Source: Candidatus Aminicenantota bacterium
GTDB taxonomy: Bacteria > Acidobacteriota > Aminicenantia > Aminicenantales > Aminicenantaceae
NCBI GenBank assembly: GCA_021162615.1
Contig: JAGGYH010000111.1
Location: 1-36,615, forward strand
DNA length: 36,615 nt
Direction: 5' to 3'
Shown here: positions 23,616 to 31,987 of the stretch, piece after piece
Layout: each line of letters starts with the position of its first letter
Position numbering within the stretch: position 1 is the stretch's first letter
Notes under the pieces: model-generated
Told to the model about the DNA's origin: nothing
The model's input: only the letters and a program-made list of their open reading frames with translations
Database searches by the model: none
Program-made: the position numbers and the translations under genes

Positions 23616-24287
23616 TTATGTCTCCTTTTTCTGGATGAGCAGTTTCACAAGAGCTGTGGTATTTGAGCCTAAAATCGTCAGTTCCGGGGCAGGTGTGATC
23701 AGGTCCGCTTCAACCGCTGTGGTGTGCGTGAAACCAGATATATCTATAGGGTTGGTTCGGACAGCCTCATTTTTGTTGATTTTGCTTTCAGGGCCTTTAA
23801 CAAGCACTTCAGAGGGTTCGACTTCGGTTTTTTTAAGAACATAGCCGGGCGGCAGTTCGCCGTAGATGTCAGGCTTTATGGACAGCATCATTTCTTTGCT
23901 GTTTTCGAATTTAAGATTGACCAGGCTGGGAGAGATTTCTTTAACCTCTGCCCCGTCAGGTATGCTCACCATGCTTTGGCTGAGTGTGTAATCCTGCTGG
24001 GCTGTGGAGGCTCTTTTTAGGTCCAGTACGGCATGGACATTAGCCGAGGAAATTTGATTGATAAGCCTCTCTGGTGCGCGTACAGTCACATGAACAGTCT
24101 GAATCGGTCTTTCGACAAGTTCTATATTTGATGGAATGTTGTGAAGTTCAAGCGGCACATTCAGACTCTTTTCAGAAAATCTCTTTTCTTCAGGGATTAA
24201 AAAGAACCATAAAATCAATGCAAGCAAAAAAGAGAAGATCTTAAGCCCGAGATTTTTTGTAAATATTTTTTTTATATTTGGTTTCAT
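23616..24287 (-). CDS. cdaR: CdaR / YbbR-domain protein, regulator of CdaA
   Basis: 223 residues from ATG 24287, whose N-terminus MKPNIKKIFTKNLGLKIFSF starts a single membrane anchor (to about residue 32, ending LALILWFF); an upstream in-frame extension lies within cdaA and is not needed. The outer part contains about two YbbR repeats (VPLELHNIP, VHVTVRAPERLI, then IKPDIYGELPPGY, VEPSEVLVKGPES). Known CdaR proteins modulate the diadenylate cyclase. It starts 4 bases after the cdaA stop and has no visible ribosome-binding site, so it is probably made by translational coupling. Confidence 0.88.
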   Translation of the reverse strand: MKPNIKKIFTKNLGLKIFSFLLALILWFFLIPEEKRFSEKSLNVPLELHNIPSNIELVERPIQTVHVTVRAPERLINQISSANVHAVLDLKRASTAQQDYTLSQSMVSIPDGAEVKEISPSLVNLKFENSKEMMLSIKPDIYGELPPGYVLKKTEVEPSEVLVKGPESKINKNEAVRTNPIDISGFTHTTAVEADLITPAPELTILGSNTTALVKLLIQKKET

Positions 24288-24291
24288 TTTT

Positions 24292-25059
24292 TTATATGAA
24301 ATAATTTTGCATGCTTTCTTTGAGTTGGGCTTTATCAAGACCCCTTTCCAGTAATCCTTCAGCGGCCAGGGAAATGGTCCCCGTCTCTTCTGAGACCACA
24401 ATGATGACAGCATCTGTTTCCTGGGCAAGACCGAGAGCAGCGAGATGACGGGTTCTGGTTTTGAACTGCTTGCCGAGCTTGTGTGTGGCAGGAAGGGGGA
24501 GAAGGCATCCGGCTGCCAGTATCTTATCTTCCCTTATGATCACAGCTCCGTCGTGGAGAGGGTTATGGGGGAAAAATATACTGACTATTAGGTCCTTTGA
24601 GAGCTGCGCGTTTATTTGCACCCCTCTTGAGGCATAGCTCTCCAGAGAGATCTCTTTTTCAAGAGCAATCAGAGCGCCTATTTTATTTTGAGCCAGGTAA
24701 TCAACAGCCTGGAACAGGTCTTCGAATGTGAGGTTTTTTTCTTTTTTTATGATCGACCTTGAACCAATTGATGTGAGAAGCCTTCTTATTTCACCCTGAA
24801 AAAGGACAATGATAGCGATGATCAAATAAGAGATAAAACTTTTGATAAGCCTGTGTGAGACAAGGAGATTTCCCCATTGAGTGATAAGATACAGGATAAT
24901 GACGATTCCCAGGCCGATGGCCATTTGATAAGCTCTGGTATCTTTTATGAGCCTGAAAAAGGAATAGAGTATGAAGGTCAGAAGCAGGATATCCAGAAAG
25001 TCGGCAAGCGTAAATCCCTTAATAGCGGTTGCAACTTCTGATAAAACCTCAGCCAGCAT
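24292..25059 (-). CDS. cdaA: Membrane diadenylate cyclase CdaA
   Basis: Makes c-di-AMP from two ATP. 255 residues: three membrane helices (about 20-40, 45-60, 70-88) then the DisA_N catalytic domain. The DGA motif is at 170-172 in NPLHDGAVII. The second motif, normally Arg-His-Arg, reads TRHLAALGLAQ (203-213) with Leu206 in place of the last Arg; VSEETGTIS follows. It overlaps folP upstream by 11 bases and is followed by cdaR. The substitution may alter activity, but the rest of the domain looks sound. Confidence 0.93.
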   Translation of the reverse strand: MLAEVLSEVATAIKGFTLADFLDILLLTFILYSFFRLIKDTRAYQMAIGLGIVIILYLITQWGNLLVSHRLIKSFISYLIIAIIVLFQGEIRRLLTSIGSRSIIKKEKNLTFEDLFQAVDYLAQNKIGALIALEKEISLESYASRGVQINAQLSKDLIVSIFFPHNPLHDGAVIIREDKILAAGCLLPLPATHKLGKQFKTRTRHLAALGLAQETDAVIIVVSEETGTISLAAEGLLERGLDKAQLKESMQNYFI

Positions 25060-25951
25060 GCAGCACTCTATCCTTTCCTCTTTCTTCTGAAAATTGGTTT
25101 GAAACTCCCTCCTTCATTATGGCCTCAGCCACAATCACTGCCTTTTTTAGCGAAGAGACGTCATGGACTCTCAGGATGTGAGCTCCTTGAAGGATGCTGA
25201 TCAAAGAGGAGGCAATGGTCCCTTCGATTCTCTTTTCAGGAGAAAGGTTCAGCAGGTCTCCTATGAAGGATTTTCTCGAAACACCGATTAATATGGGGAA
25301 TCCCAGTTCGCTGAATGCGCTGAGGTTGCTTATGATCTTGAGATTATCCTTTAGTCTTTTCCCGAATCCTATGCCGGGATCAATAATGATTTTGTTCTTC
25401 TTTATGCCTGCGGTTAATGCATCTGTGATCCTTTGCTTCAGAAACGTTTTTATCTCTTGTATGACATTGTCATACTCCGGGCTTTCCTGCATACTCCTGG
25501 GTGTCCCTTTCATATGCATAATGATAACAGGGATGTCTTGTTTTGAGGCCAGTCCGAGTATTTTGGGGTCGAAGCGCATTGCGCTTATATCATTGAGAAT
25601 ATCAGCTCCGGCGTCCAGAGCAGATTTCAAGACTTCGGATTTTGTGGTATCCACGGAAATCAAGGCATCTGTTTTTTTTCTTATCTCAGAAATAACAGGT
25701 AAGATTCTTCTCTTCTCTTCCTCAGCGGTTACGGGATGGGATCCGGGTCTTGTGCTTTCTCCCCCGATGTCAAGGATGTCAGCACCGTCTTTGATGAGTT
25801 GAAGCCCTTTTTGGACAGCGCTTTTCTTATCCAGGTATATGCCTCCGTCTGAAAAAGAGTCAGGAGTGACATTAAGAATTCCCATAAGCCAGGTTCTCCG
25901 GCCCATGGTGTAGTCCCTTCCTTTGATTCGAAGCGAATATTCTTTTCTCAC
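25049..25951 (-). CDS. folP: Dihydropteroate synthase
   Basis: Joins 6-hydroxymethyl-dihydropterin pyrophosphate and p-aminobenzoate in folate synthesis; target of sulfonamides. 300 residues from GTG 25951, which keeps the conserved lead-in before MGILNVTPDSFSDGG. An internal ATG at 25906 has the better ribosome-binding site (AAGGAAGGG), so a 285-residue form is possible. Other motifs: DILDIGGESTRPGS, ISVDTTKSEV, ILNDIS, IIMHMKGTPRSMQ, IIDPGIGFGKRLKDN, IGVSRKSFIG and RVHDV. It follows ftsH by 8 bases, the same order as in E. coli, and overlaps cdaA. Confidence 0.96.
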   Translation of the reverse strand: MRKEYSLRIKGRDYTMGRRTWLMGILNVTPDSFSDGGIYLDKKSAVQKGLQLIKDGADILDIGGESTRPGSHPVTAEEEKRRILPVISEIRKKTDALISVDTTKSEVLKSALDAGADILNDISAMRFDPKILGLASKQDIPVIIMHMKGTPRSMQESPEYDNVIQEIKTFLKQRITDALTAGIKKNKIIIDPGIGFGKRLKDNLKIISNLSAFSELGFPILIGVSRKSFIGDLLNLSPEKRIEGTIASSLISILQGAHILRVHDVSSLKKAVIVAEAIMKEGVSNQFSEERGKDRVLHAG

Positions 25952-25959
25952 TTTTAAAT

Positions 25960-27858
25960 TTAGTTTGATGTTTCTCTTTTATTTTTTGCCGGCGTTTCTT
26001 TTTGTTTTTTCTTTTTTTGGGAAGATGCTTTTTTTGCTTTTTTTGGATCTTTTCCGTTTAAAAACGCTTCGATTTCTTTGGATGTCAGGACCTCTTTTTT
26101 TAGAAGGGCCTCTGCTATGTTTTTTAGGACATCTTTGTGGTTCCGCAGCAGGTCTATGGTTCTTTTTAAATTCCTTTCCACTATTTTTTTGACTTCCTCA
26201 TCAATGAGTTGAGACGTTTTTTCACTATAGTTTCTGTCCGTAGACAGCTCTTTTCCGAGAAAGATCATATCGTCCTTTTCACCGAAGGTCAAAGGGCCTA
26301 GGGATGACATCCCATATTCACAAACCATTTTGCGGGCGATTTCAGTGGATTTCTCAAAGTCATTGGCCGCACCTGTGGTGCTTTTATTGAGAAACATATT
26401 CTCTGCCGCTCTTCCCGCCATCAATACCGAAAGTTGGGCTTCAAGATATTCCTGCGAACAGATGTATCTGTCGTCGAGGGGAAGCTGCTGCGTAAGCCCC
26501 AGCGCCATTCCTCTGGGGATGATAGTGACTTTGTGCAGGGGATCTGCTTCCGGAATGAGAAGCGCCACAAGAGCATGACCTGCTTCATGGTAAGCGGTCG
26601 TCTTTTTTTCTTCGTCGTTTATAATCATGCTCTTTCTTTCCACTCCCATAAGAACCTTATCTTTAGAGGCTTCGAGGTCTTTCATGGACACTTTTTCTTT
26701 GTTGTAGCGGGCGGCAAGGAGCGCTGCTTCATTGACCAGATTAGCGAGGTCAGCTCCTGAAAATCCAGGAGTTGATCGGGCAAGAACAGAAAGATTCACG
26801 TCATCGCTTAATGGAATATTTCTGACGTGGACTCTCAAGATGTCTTCTCTTCCTTTAACATCGGGCATGTTTACCACGATTCTCCGGTCAAATCTTCCCG
26901 GTCTCAGCAGAGCGCTGTCCAGAATATCCGGACGGTTCGTTGCCGCAATAAGGATGATGCCCTCGTTCGCATTGAAACCATCCATTTCAACGAGCAGTTG
27001 GTTGAGGGTCTGTTCCCTTTCATCATGGCCCCCTCCGAGTCCGGCTCCTCTGTGACGTCCCACGGCATCAAGCTCATCGATAAAAATGAGGCATGGGGCC
27101 TGTTTTTTACCCTGTTCAAAAAGGTCGCGTACTCTGGAGGCGCCGACTCCAACAAACATCTCGACGAAATCGGAACCGCTTATTGAAAAAAAGGAGACGT
27201 TTGCTTCTCCTGCTACGGCTCTTGCCAGAAGAGTCTTTCCTGTTCCCGGAGAACCGACCAGGATGACTCCTTTGGGAATACGGCCGCCTAATTTTTGGAA
27301 CTTTTTAGGGTCTTTAAGGAAATCTATGATTTCTCTGAGTTCTTCCTTGGCTTCCTTGACTCCCGCCACGTCTTTAAATGTGACTTTTTTCCTGGGACCT
27401 GTAAAAAGTTTGGCTTTGCTTTTTCCAAAGGAGAGAGCTTTGTTTCCTCCGGCCTGCATTTGCCTCATGAAAAACACCCAGAAGAGCACGATCAGGATTA
27501 TCGGGAACCAGGTGAAAAGATAGGAATACCAAGGACTTTTGGTGCCATCTTTAACATTGATATTGACATTGTTTTCCCGAAGAATGGGAACGAGTCCGTC
27601 AAATTGAGGGGGAGAGACTGTTTTAAACTCGGTCTGGTCCAAATATTTTCCTGTGATCTGACTGCCCGTGATGGTCACTTCCCCCACTCTTTCGTTTTCA
27701 ACATCATCGAGAAACTGGGTGAAAGAGATGTCATTTTTTGCCGCTTTGGGAGACTGCAGCAGGCTCCAGAAGACTATGATAATAATACCGGTAATAAGCC
27801 AGAAGGCTAGATTTTTATATGCTTTTGGTTTTTTTCTCTTCTTATCCATTCTTTCCAT
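25960..27858 (-). CDS. ftsH: ATP-dependent membrane zinc metalloprotease FtsH
   Basis: Membrane AAA+ protease for quality control. 632 residues: helices at about 16-35 and 109-130 flank a periplasmic domain. AAA module: Walker A GSPGTGKT at 202-209, Walker [12 protein letters not shown] with Asp261-Glu262, pore residues [10 protein letters not shown], and the arginine-finger region [20 protein letters not shown]. Protease domain: zinc-binding HEAGH at 424-428, with an Asp ligand expected near ANDFEKST. The last 35 residues are Lys-rich and unlike the core. AGGA precedes the ATG, and a strong promoter lies 20 to 50 bases upstream. First gene of the eight-gene operon. Confidence 0.97.
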   Translation of the reverse strand: MERMDKKRKKPKAYKNLAFWLITGIIIIVFWSLLQSPKAAKNDISFTQFLDDVENERVGEVTITGSQITGKYLDQTEFKTVSPPQFDGLVPILRENNVNINVKDGTKSPWYSYLFTWFPIILIVLFWVFFMRQMQAGGNKALSFGKSKAKLFTGPRKKVTFKDVAGVKEAKEELREIIDFLKDPKKFQKLGGRIPKGVILVGSPGTGKTLLARAVAGEANVSFFSISGSDFVEMFVGVGASRVRDLFEQGKKQAPCLIFIDELDAVGRHRGAGLGGGHDEREQTLNQLLVEMDGFNANEGIILIAATNRPDILDSALLRPGRFDRRIVVNMPDVKGREDILRVHVRNIPLSDDVNLSVLARSTPGFSGADLANLVNEAALLAARYNKEKVSMKDLEASKDKVLMGVERKSMIINDEEKKTTAYHEAGHALVALLIPEADPLHKVTIIPRGMALGLTQQLPLDDRYICSQEYLEAQLSVLMAGRAAENMFLNKSTTGAANDFEKSTEIARKMVCEYGMSSLGPLTFGEKDDMIFLGKELSTDRNYSEKTSQLIDEEVKKIVERNLKRTIDLLRNHKDVLKNIAEALLKKEVLTSKEIEAFLNGKDPKKAKKASSQKKKKQKETPAKNKRETSN

Positions 27859-27878
27859 TGTTCATCCTGTAACGAGTT

Positions 27879-27907
27879 ATTTTAGCATTTTTTGTAAAAA
27901 TTGTTAA
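27879..27907 (-). promoter_or_regulatory. Promoter of the ftsH-folP-cdaA-cdaR-glmM-pdxJ operon
   Basis: On the minus strand TTAACA (27907-27902), 17 bases, then TAAAAT (27884-27879) preceded by TG one base before, an extended -10. Both hexamers match the sigma70 consensus at five of six positions. The start point would be near 27872, leaving a short leader of about 14 bases. Confidence 0.7.
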
Positions 27908-27918
27908 CCTATTATCAG

Positions 27919-28006
27919 TTTTTTTACCTTAAAGGCGATCTGATGTGAAATTCAGGTGTGGCTTGTGCTCCCTTCAGATTTTTAACGCCATTCTCCTTTG
28001 TTTTTT
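27919..28006 (+). repeat. GAAATTCAGG intergenic repeat, copy B
   Basis: From 27947 a 59-base block matches 31559-31617 at 54 of 59 positions without gaps, with the core TGTGCTCCCTTCAGATTTTT and CGCCATTCTCCTT. The upstream part (TTTTTTTACC, AAAGGCGATCTGATGTGAAA) also resembles copy A at 6121-6182. It fills the divergent space between the ftsH promoter and the tRNA promoter. I see no reading frame in it. Confidence 0.75.
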
Positions 28007-28014
28007 AACAGTGC

Positions 28015-28043
28015 TTGACTGATAAGGTCTCTTCTATTATTAT
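28015..28043 (+). promoter_or_regulatory. Promoter of tRNA-Ala
   Basis: TTGACT at 28015-28020, 17 bases, TATTAT at 28038-28043. Both hexamers match consensus at five of six. The predicted start is about 8 bases before the mature tRNA end. Confidence 0.65.
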
Positions 28044-28058
28044 TTATTAACCTTGTGT

Positions 28059-28134
28059 GGGGCTGTAGTTCAGTTGGGAGAACGCTTGACTGGCAGTCAA
28101 GAGGTCGTGGGTTCAAATCCCATCAGCTCCACCA
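28059..28134 (+). tRNA. tRNA-Ala (anticodon GGC)
   Basis: A complete 76-base cloverleaf. The acceptor GGGGCTG pairs with CAGCTCC and contains the G3:U70 wobble that identifies alanine tRNA. D arm GTTC/GAAC; anticodon stem CTTGA/TCAAG with loop CTGGCAG, giving anticodon GGC at 28092-28094; T arm GTGGG-TTCAAAT-CCCAT. The CCA end is encoded. It has its own promoter and no strong terminator before polX. Confidence 0.97.
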
Positions 28135-28154
28135 TTCCGCGTTTTCCTATCGTA

Positions 28155-28181
28155 TTGACTCTTTTTTATTTTATTGATAAT
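28155..28181 (+). promoter_or_regulatory. Possible polX promoter
   Basis: TTGACT at 28155-28160 and GATAAT at 28176-28181, but spaced by only 15 bases. Read-through from the tRNA promoter is an alternative source of transcription. Confidence 0.25.
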
Positions 28182-28194
28182 CTCATAGTTACGC

Positions 28195-29931
28195 ATGCCC
28201 GTACACAATAATGATATTGCTGATATTTTCAATGAATTTGCTGATTTATTGGAGATCAAAAGGGCTAATCCGTTCAGAATCAGGTCCTACAGGAATGCCG
28301 CACGCACCCTAACCGGTCAGTCAAGGAACATAAGTGATATGGTAAGGGAAGGGGATGACCTGACCCAACTGCCCGGAATCGGAAAAGACCTTGCTGCAAA
28401 GATAAAGGAGATCGCAGAAACAGGTGAGCTTTCCAAACTGAACGACCTTAAAAAAGAGCTTCCTGATGATTTGAGCAAGCTGATGAAAATACCGGGCCTG
28501 GGCCCAAAAAAGATCAAGGTTTTGTTTCAGGATCTGGGGATCGCGTCTGTCAAAAGCCTTAAAAAAGCGGCACAGGGCCACAAACTGCGCGAACTTGAAG
28601 GGTTCGGGGATAAAACCGAGCAGAATATCCTTGGAGAGATCGAACGCATTGAAGAGGAAATAAAAAAACATGGGGGAAAAGAAAGAATCAAGCTGTTCCG
28701 GGCTGAACAGATCGCTGAAAAATACAGGGAATATCTGGAAAAACACAAAGAAGCGGAAAAAATCCAGGTTGCCGGAAGCTATCGAAGAAGAAGGGAGACT
28801 GTGGGAGATCTGGATATTCTGGCTGTTTGCGGGAAAGAGACCGGTCTCATGGATCATTTTGTCGGGTATGAAGATGTGGAGAAAATCATTTCTAAAGGCA
28901 AGACCAAATCCTCGGTTCTGCTTCGAGCCGGATTTCAGGTAGACCTTAGGGTCGTACAGCCGGAAAGTTATGGAGCGGCCCTGCTCTATTTTACTGGATC
29001 CAAAGACCACAACATTGCTGTCCGAAAAATCGGAGTTGGGAAAAATCTAAAAATCAATGAATACGGAGTGTTCAAGGGAGATAGGCAGATAGCTGGAAAG
29101 ACAGAGAGCGAAGTCTATAAGGCAGTAGGGCTTCCCTTTATTGAGCCTGAGCTCAGAGAAGACAGAGGGGAGATAGAAGCGGGGCAAAAAGGAAACTTGC
29201 CCAGGCTGGTGGAGCTGGGTGACATCCGGGGCGATCTGCATATGCATACTCGTTATTCCGATGGAAGGCTCACCATAAAAGAAATGGCTGAAGCCGCTCG
29301 AAACAAGGGATATGAGTATATCGCTGTATCCGACCATTCCAAGCATCTTACCGTGGCCAATGGCCTGGATGAGAGGAGACTAGCGGAGCAGATGAAAGAG
29401 ATCGATAAGCTCAATCAGGAATTAAAGGATATACGGATTCTCAAATCAATCGAGCTGGATATCCTGGAAGACGGTGCCCTGGATTTGCCGGATGAGGTCC
29501 TCAAAGATCTGGATCTGGTGCTGTGTTCTGTCCACTATAGATTCAACCTTTCCCTGGAAAAGCAGACCAAAAGGATTTTAAAAGCAATGGATAATCCTTA
29601 TGTGAATATTATCTGTCATCCCAGCGGGAGGCTGATCAATGAGCGCCCTCCGTATGAAGTCAATATGGAAAAGCTCATTAAATCCGCAAAAGAGAGAAAC
29701 TGTTTTATGGAACTCAATGCCCATCCGGATCGATTGGATTTGAATGATATTTACTGTAAAATGGCTAAGAAAGAGGGTGTTAAAGTAGCTGTATCAACGG
29801 ATGCGCACGCGCAAAATGACCTGGATTTTATGCGCTTTGGTGTGGGACAGGCAAGGAGAGGCTGGCTGGAGACGGGGGATGTTCTAAACACACGGAGCTG
29901 GAAGGATTTGTCCGAAGAACTGGGGAGATAA
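28195..29931 (+). CDS. polX: Family X DNA polymerase with PHP domain (PolX)
   Basis: Bacterial gap-filling repair polymerase, 578 residues. The N-terminal 8-kDa-like and helix-hairpin-helix regions (LTQLPGIGKDLAAKI, MKIPGLGPKKIK, LEGFGDKT) are followed by the nucleotidyltransferase core: GSYRRRRETVGDLDILAV with Asp205 and Asp207, and Asp250 in FQVDLRVV; YFTGSKDHNIAVR is also typical. From about 345 a PHP phosphoesterase domain keeps GDLHMHTRYSDG (His349, His351), SDHSKHL, ICHPSGR and STDAHA, so a 3'-exonuclease or AP-endonuclease activity is likely. No strong ribosome-binding site precedes the ATG. Confidence 0.95.
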   Translation: MPVHNNDIADIFNEFADLLEIKRANPFRIRSYRNAARTLTGQSRNISDMVREGDDLTQLPGIGKDLAAKIKEIAETGELSKLNDLKKELPDDLSKLMKIPGLGPKKIKVLFQDLGIASVKSLKKAAQGHKLRELEGFGDKTEQNILGEIERIEEEIKKHGGKERIKLFRAEQIAEKYREYLEKHKEAEKIQVAGSYRRRRETVGDLDILAVCGKETGLMDHFVGYEDVEKIISKGKTKSSVLLRAGFQVDLRVVQPESYGAALLYFTGSKDHNIAVRKIGVGKNLKINEYGVFKGDRQIAGKTESEVYKAVGLPFIEPELREDRGEIEAGQKGNLPRLVELGDIRGDLHMHTRYSDGRLTIKEMAEAARNKGYEYIAVSDHSKHLTVANGLDERRLAEQMKEIDKLNQELKDIRILKSIELDILEDGALDLPDEVLKDLDLVLCSVHYRFNLSLEKQTKRILKAMDNPYVNIICHPSGRLINERPPYEVNMEKLIKSAKERNCFMELNAHPDRLDLNDIYCKMAKKEGVKVAVSTDAHAQNDLDFMRFGVGQARRGWLETGDVLNTRSWKDLSEELGR

Positions 29932-30010
29932 GTATAAAAGGATTCCCGTGAAATGAAATGCAGTATAAAGGAGAAAGCCGCCATAATAAAGATGGATTAA
30001 AGGAGAAAAG

Positions 30011-30469
30011 ATGCTTCCAATAAAGAAAATTCTATGGCCGACAGATTTCAGTGAGCCTTCTTATGAGGCTTTAAAAACAGCTCAAGAGCTGGCCGGACAC
30101 TTTTTAGCAGAGCTCTATATAGTCCATGTCGTGACTCCGATTCCCATGCTGTCTTCCGCAACCGGTCCATCCGGGTTTGATGTGGGGGGTTTTCACGAGC
30201 AGCTCATGGATACTTCGAAGGAATCCCTGAAAGATATTGTCAAGGATAAGATAGCGAAGAAGATCAAGACTCACACAAGGGTAGTAATGGGCAGAGCTCC
30301 GGATGAGATAGTCAGCACGGCCGAAAAAGTAAAGGCGGACCTGATTGTCATTTCCACGCATGGAGAAACAGGATGGCGGCATCTGGTTTTCGGATCAGTG
30401 GCTGAGAAGGTGGTCCGTTTTTCCTCATGTCCGGTTCTCACTATCCGTAAGCCTGATAATGGCAATTAA
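30011..30469 (+). CDS. Universal stress protein (UspA family)
   Basis: 152-residue single Usp domain. It begins KKILWPTDFSEPSYEAL and ends with the ATP-binding loop STHGETGWRHLVFGSVAEKV, which keeps the G-x2-G and following G-S spacing of the nucleotide-binding subclass, then CPVLTIRKP. AAAGGAG lies 6 bases before the ATG. It follows polX by 79 bases in which I see no gene of substance. Its role in stress or energy sensing is family knowledge only. Confidence 0.92.
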   Translation: MLPIKKILWPTDFSEPSYEALKTAQELAGHFLAELYIVHVVTPIPMLSSATGPSGFDVGGFHEQLMDTSKESLKDIVKDKIAKKIKTHTRVVMGRAPDEIVSTAEKVKADLIVISTHGETGWRHLVFGSVAEKVVRFSSCPVLTIRKPDNGN

Positions 30470-30509
30470 GAATATCTTTCAATCAAGGAGTAGAACGAAA
30501 AGATTTCTC

Positions 30510-30538
30510 TTGACTAATTCCTTTTTCATGATTAGAAT
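30510..30538 (+). promoter_or_regulatory. Promoter of the outer-membrane barrel gene
   Basis: TTGACT at 30510-30515, 17 bases, TAGAAT at 30533-30538; five of six matches in each hexamer. The start would be near 30545, about 26 bases before the ATG and upstream of GGGAGA. Confidence 0.65.
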
Positions 30539-30570
30539 CTGATTGAAAATCCATTTAAGGGAGAATATTT

Positions 30571-31449
30571 ATGAAAAAGTTTTTTAAAACAATGGGGATT
30601 ACTATTTTGGTTTTATGTTTCGCTGCTTCCCTTTCTGCTCAGATTCAAAGACCCAGCAAGCCGTTCAAAATTGAATTGGGTCTTAATTTTGGCTCTACGC
30701 TTGGGTATGGTGTGACAGAAAGTTCTTATAGCTATGGTTCCTGGTCTGCGTGGTGGTTTGATATTGATTCAGAATCCGGAGATATCACTCCTGAACTGAG
30801 CACCCCATTGTGCTTTGGCGGGAACATCAGCTTGATAACCAAAATGGGCATCGGTGTTCAGTTTGCTCTGGATTACAACTTTAATTCAGATATTACCGGC
30901 TCTACCTCATGGAGTGCTTCTGGATTTGATTATTGGTATTGGTCAAATATCAGCGAATCTAATTCGTGGGATGTGACAGGGACTGTGAAAATGATGGTTC
31001 TGAGTCTGAATGTCATTTACAAGTACGATACCGGTATGTTCAATCCCTGGTTTGCTGCTGGAGGTTCCTATTACACGGGAAACATTGAAGCCAGTTCTGA
31101 GGTTGGATGGGGATTCTCAGATTCATGGGGAGATTTTGATTATCTTTCCTTTCCGGTGGAAATAAATGAAGATCTCAGCGGGATAGGATTCAATGTAGGA
31201 GGCGGAGCTGATATTCAATTTACCCCGAATATCGCATTTTCAATTGAAGCAAGATACTTTATTTTGAAGGAGCATGAAATATTCTGGGAAACAGATGCTA
31301 GCGGACAGCACACATCTTATATCTGGGATATTACTTATACGATAACCAGTCCTTCTACTCTTGAAGATAATATTAATGATATAATCGAACCAATGAAGTT
31401 TAATGCCTCTTATCCGAAACTGGCTGCTGGATTTAAATTCTCGTTCTGA
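30571..31449 (+). CDS. Outer-membrane beta-barrel protein
   Basis: 292 residues. A Sec signal peptide (MKKFFKTMGITILVLCFAAS, cleaved after LSA-Q) is followed by alternating polar/hydrophobic strands rich in Gly, Trp, Tyr and Ser (FKIELGLNFGSTLGYG, GIGVQFALDYNF, MMVLSLNVIYKYD, PWFAAGGSYY, GIGFNVGGGADIQFTPN, AFSIEARYF) and a final strand LAAGFKFSF ending in Phe, the usual barrel-assembly signal. Length and the strand pattern suit an 8- to 10-strand OmpW/OmpA-like barrel. The long loops are unusually Trp/Ser/Asp rich. It has its own promoter and terminator, so it is a single-gene unit, probably abundant. The ligand is unknown. Confidence 0.8.
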   Translation: MKKFFKTMGITILVLCFAASLSAQIQRPSKPFKIELGLNFGSTLGYGVTESSYSYGSWSAWWFDIDSESGDITPELSTPLCFGGNISLITKMGIGVQFALDYNFNSDITGSTSWSASGFDYWYWSNISESNSWDVTGTVKMMVLSLNVIYKYDTGMFNPWFAAGGSYYTGNIEASSEVGWGFSDSWGDFDYLSFPVEINEDLSGIGFNVGGGADIQFTPNIAFSIEARYFILKEHEIFWETDASGQHTSYIWDITYTITSPSTLEDNINDIIEPMKFNASYPKLAAGFKFSF

Positions 31450-31473
31450 TTGTTTTGTTGATTGAGCTTTTTT

Positions 31474-31538
31474 AAACCGGTGCCATAATATCCTTTTTAT
31501 ATTCTTATAGGATATGGTGTCGCCGGTTTTTATTTTTT
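31474..31538 (+). terminator. Strong intrinsic terminator of the barrel gene
   Basis: A long stem: AAACCGG (31474-31480) with CCATAATATCC (31483-31493) pairs imperfectly with GGATATGG (31510-31517) and CCGGTTTT (31523-31530), followed by T-rich TTATTTTTTTC. Confidence 0.75.
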
Positions 31539-31550
31539 TCATTCAAGCAA

Positions 31551-31618
31551 TCCGGTCTGAAATTCAGATATGGTCTGTGCTCCCTTCAGATTTTTAACGC
31601 CATTCTCCTTCGTTTTTC
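31551..31618 (+). repeat. GAAATTCAGG intergenic repeat, copy C
   Basis: Matches copy B over 59 bases (54 identical), including TGTGCTCCCTTCAGATTTTT. It begins just after the terminator. The rest of the 510-base gap between the barrel and beta-propeller genes (31619-31778) shows no gene or structure I can support. Confidence 0.75.
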
Positions 31619-31778
31619 TCGGCGCTTGCGTAACTCCCCCCGTCCGTGGGTGATCCTGGTCATTCATAAAATATGGTTGCTTTTCCAACACATTTACCAT
31701 GATCGGCTCTCTTATCATTCTCAATTCATTAAGAACATACTTCTTACGTTAGTACATGCAATAATTTTACTTTATGCA

Positions 31779-31909
31779 GCCATATTTTACCTTTTAGGCG
31801 AGCCGATCTCACAGCATCTGCTTTGTTGCAGGGTATTTGCGGTGAAGGACCACAGCTTCATACCCTGCGCCTCGCATCTGCTGCAACCTCGACTTGTGAA
31901 TAATCCAGG
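31779..31909 (-). repeat. Hairpin repeat element (most complete copy)
   Basis: About 131 bases. The centre folds strongly: GCAGGGTAT (31828-31836) pairs with ATACCCTGC (31860-31868), with an inner GAAG/CTTC stem (31844-31847 and 31856-31859). The left end 31779-31817 recurs at 1-40 and the right end 31888-31909 recurs at 13049-13070, both in the opposite orientation. No protein is encoded. It looks like a MITE- or REP-type element; a structured RNA is also possible. It ends about 78 bases before the beta-propeller gene. Confidence 0.7.
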
Positions 31910-31987
31910 TTAGATATAAATAATCTGCAACTATAGAGAGAATCGACAGTTTTTATATTAAAAGTGAAGAAATCTAAAGGAGCGGTT

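Noticed and set aside
25194-25802. A 202-codon plus-strand frame opposite folP
   Set aside because: folP is certain on the minus strand; the antisense frame shows no family and is a codon-bias shadow.
27086-27810. Long plus-strand frames opposite ftsH
   Set aside because: The same situation: an antisense shadow of a fully recognisable FtsH.
29953-30000. A 15-codon reading between polX and the universal stress gene
   Set aside because: Too short, weak ribosome-binding site and no conserved feature; probably leader sequence.
31894-31920. Outward promoter at the end of the hairpin repeat driving the beta-propeller gene (TTGTGA, TATAAA)
   Set aside because: The spacer is only 15 bases and the -35 is poor; not strong enough to list as a promoter.
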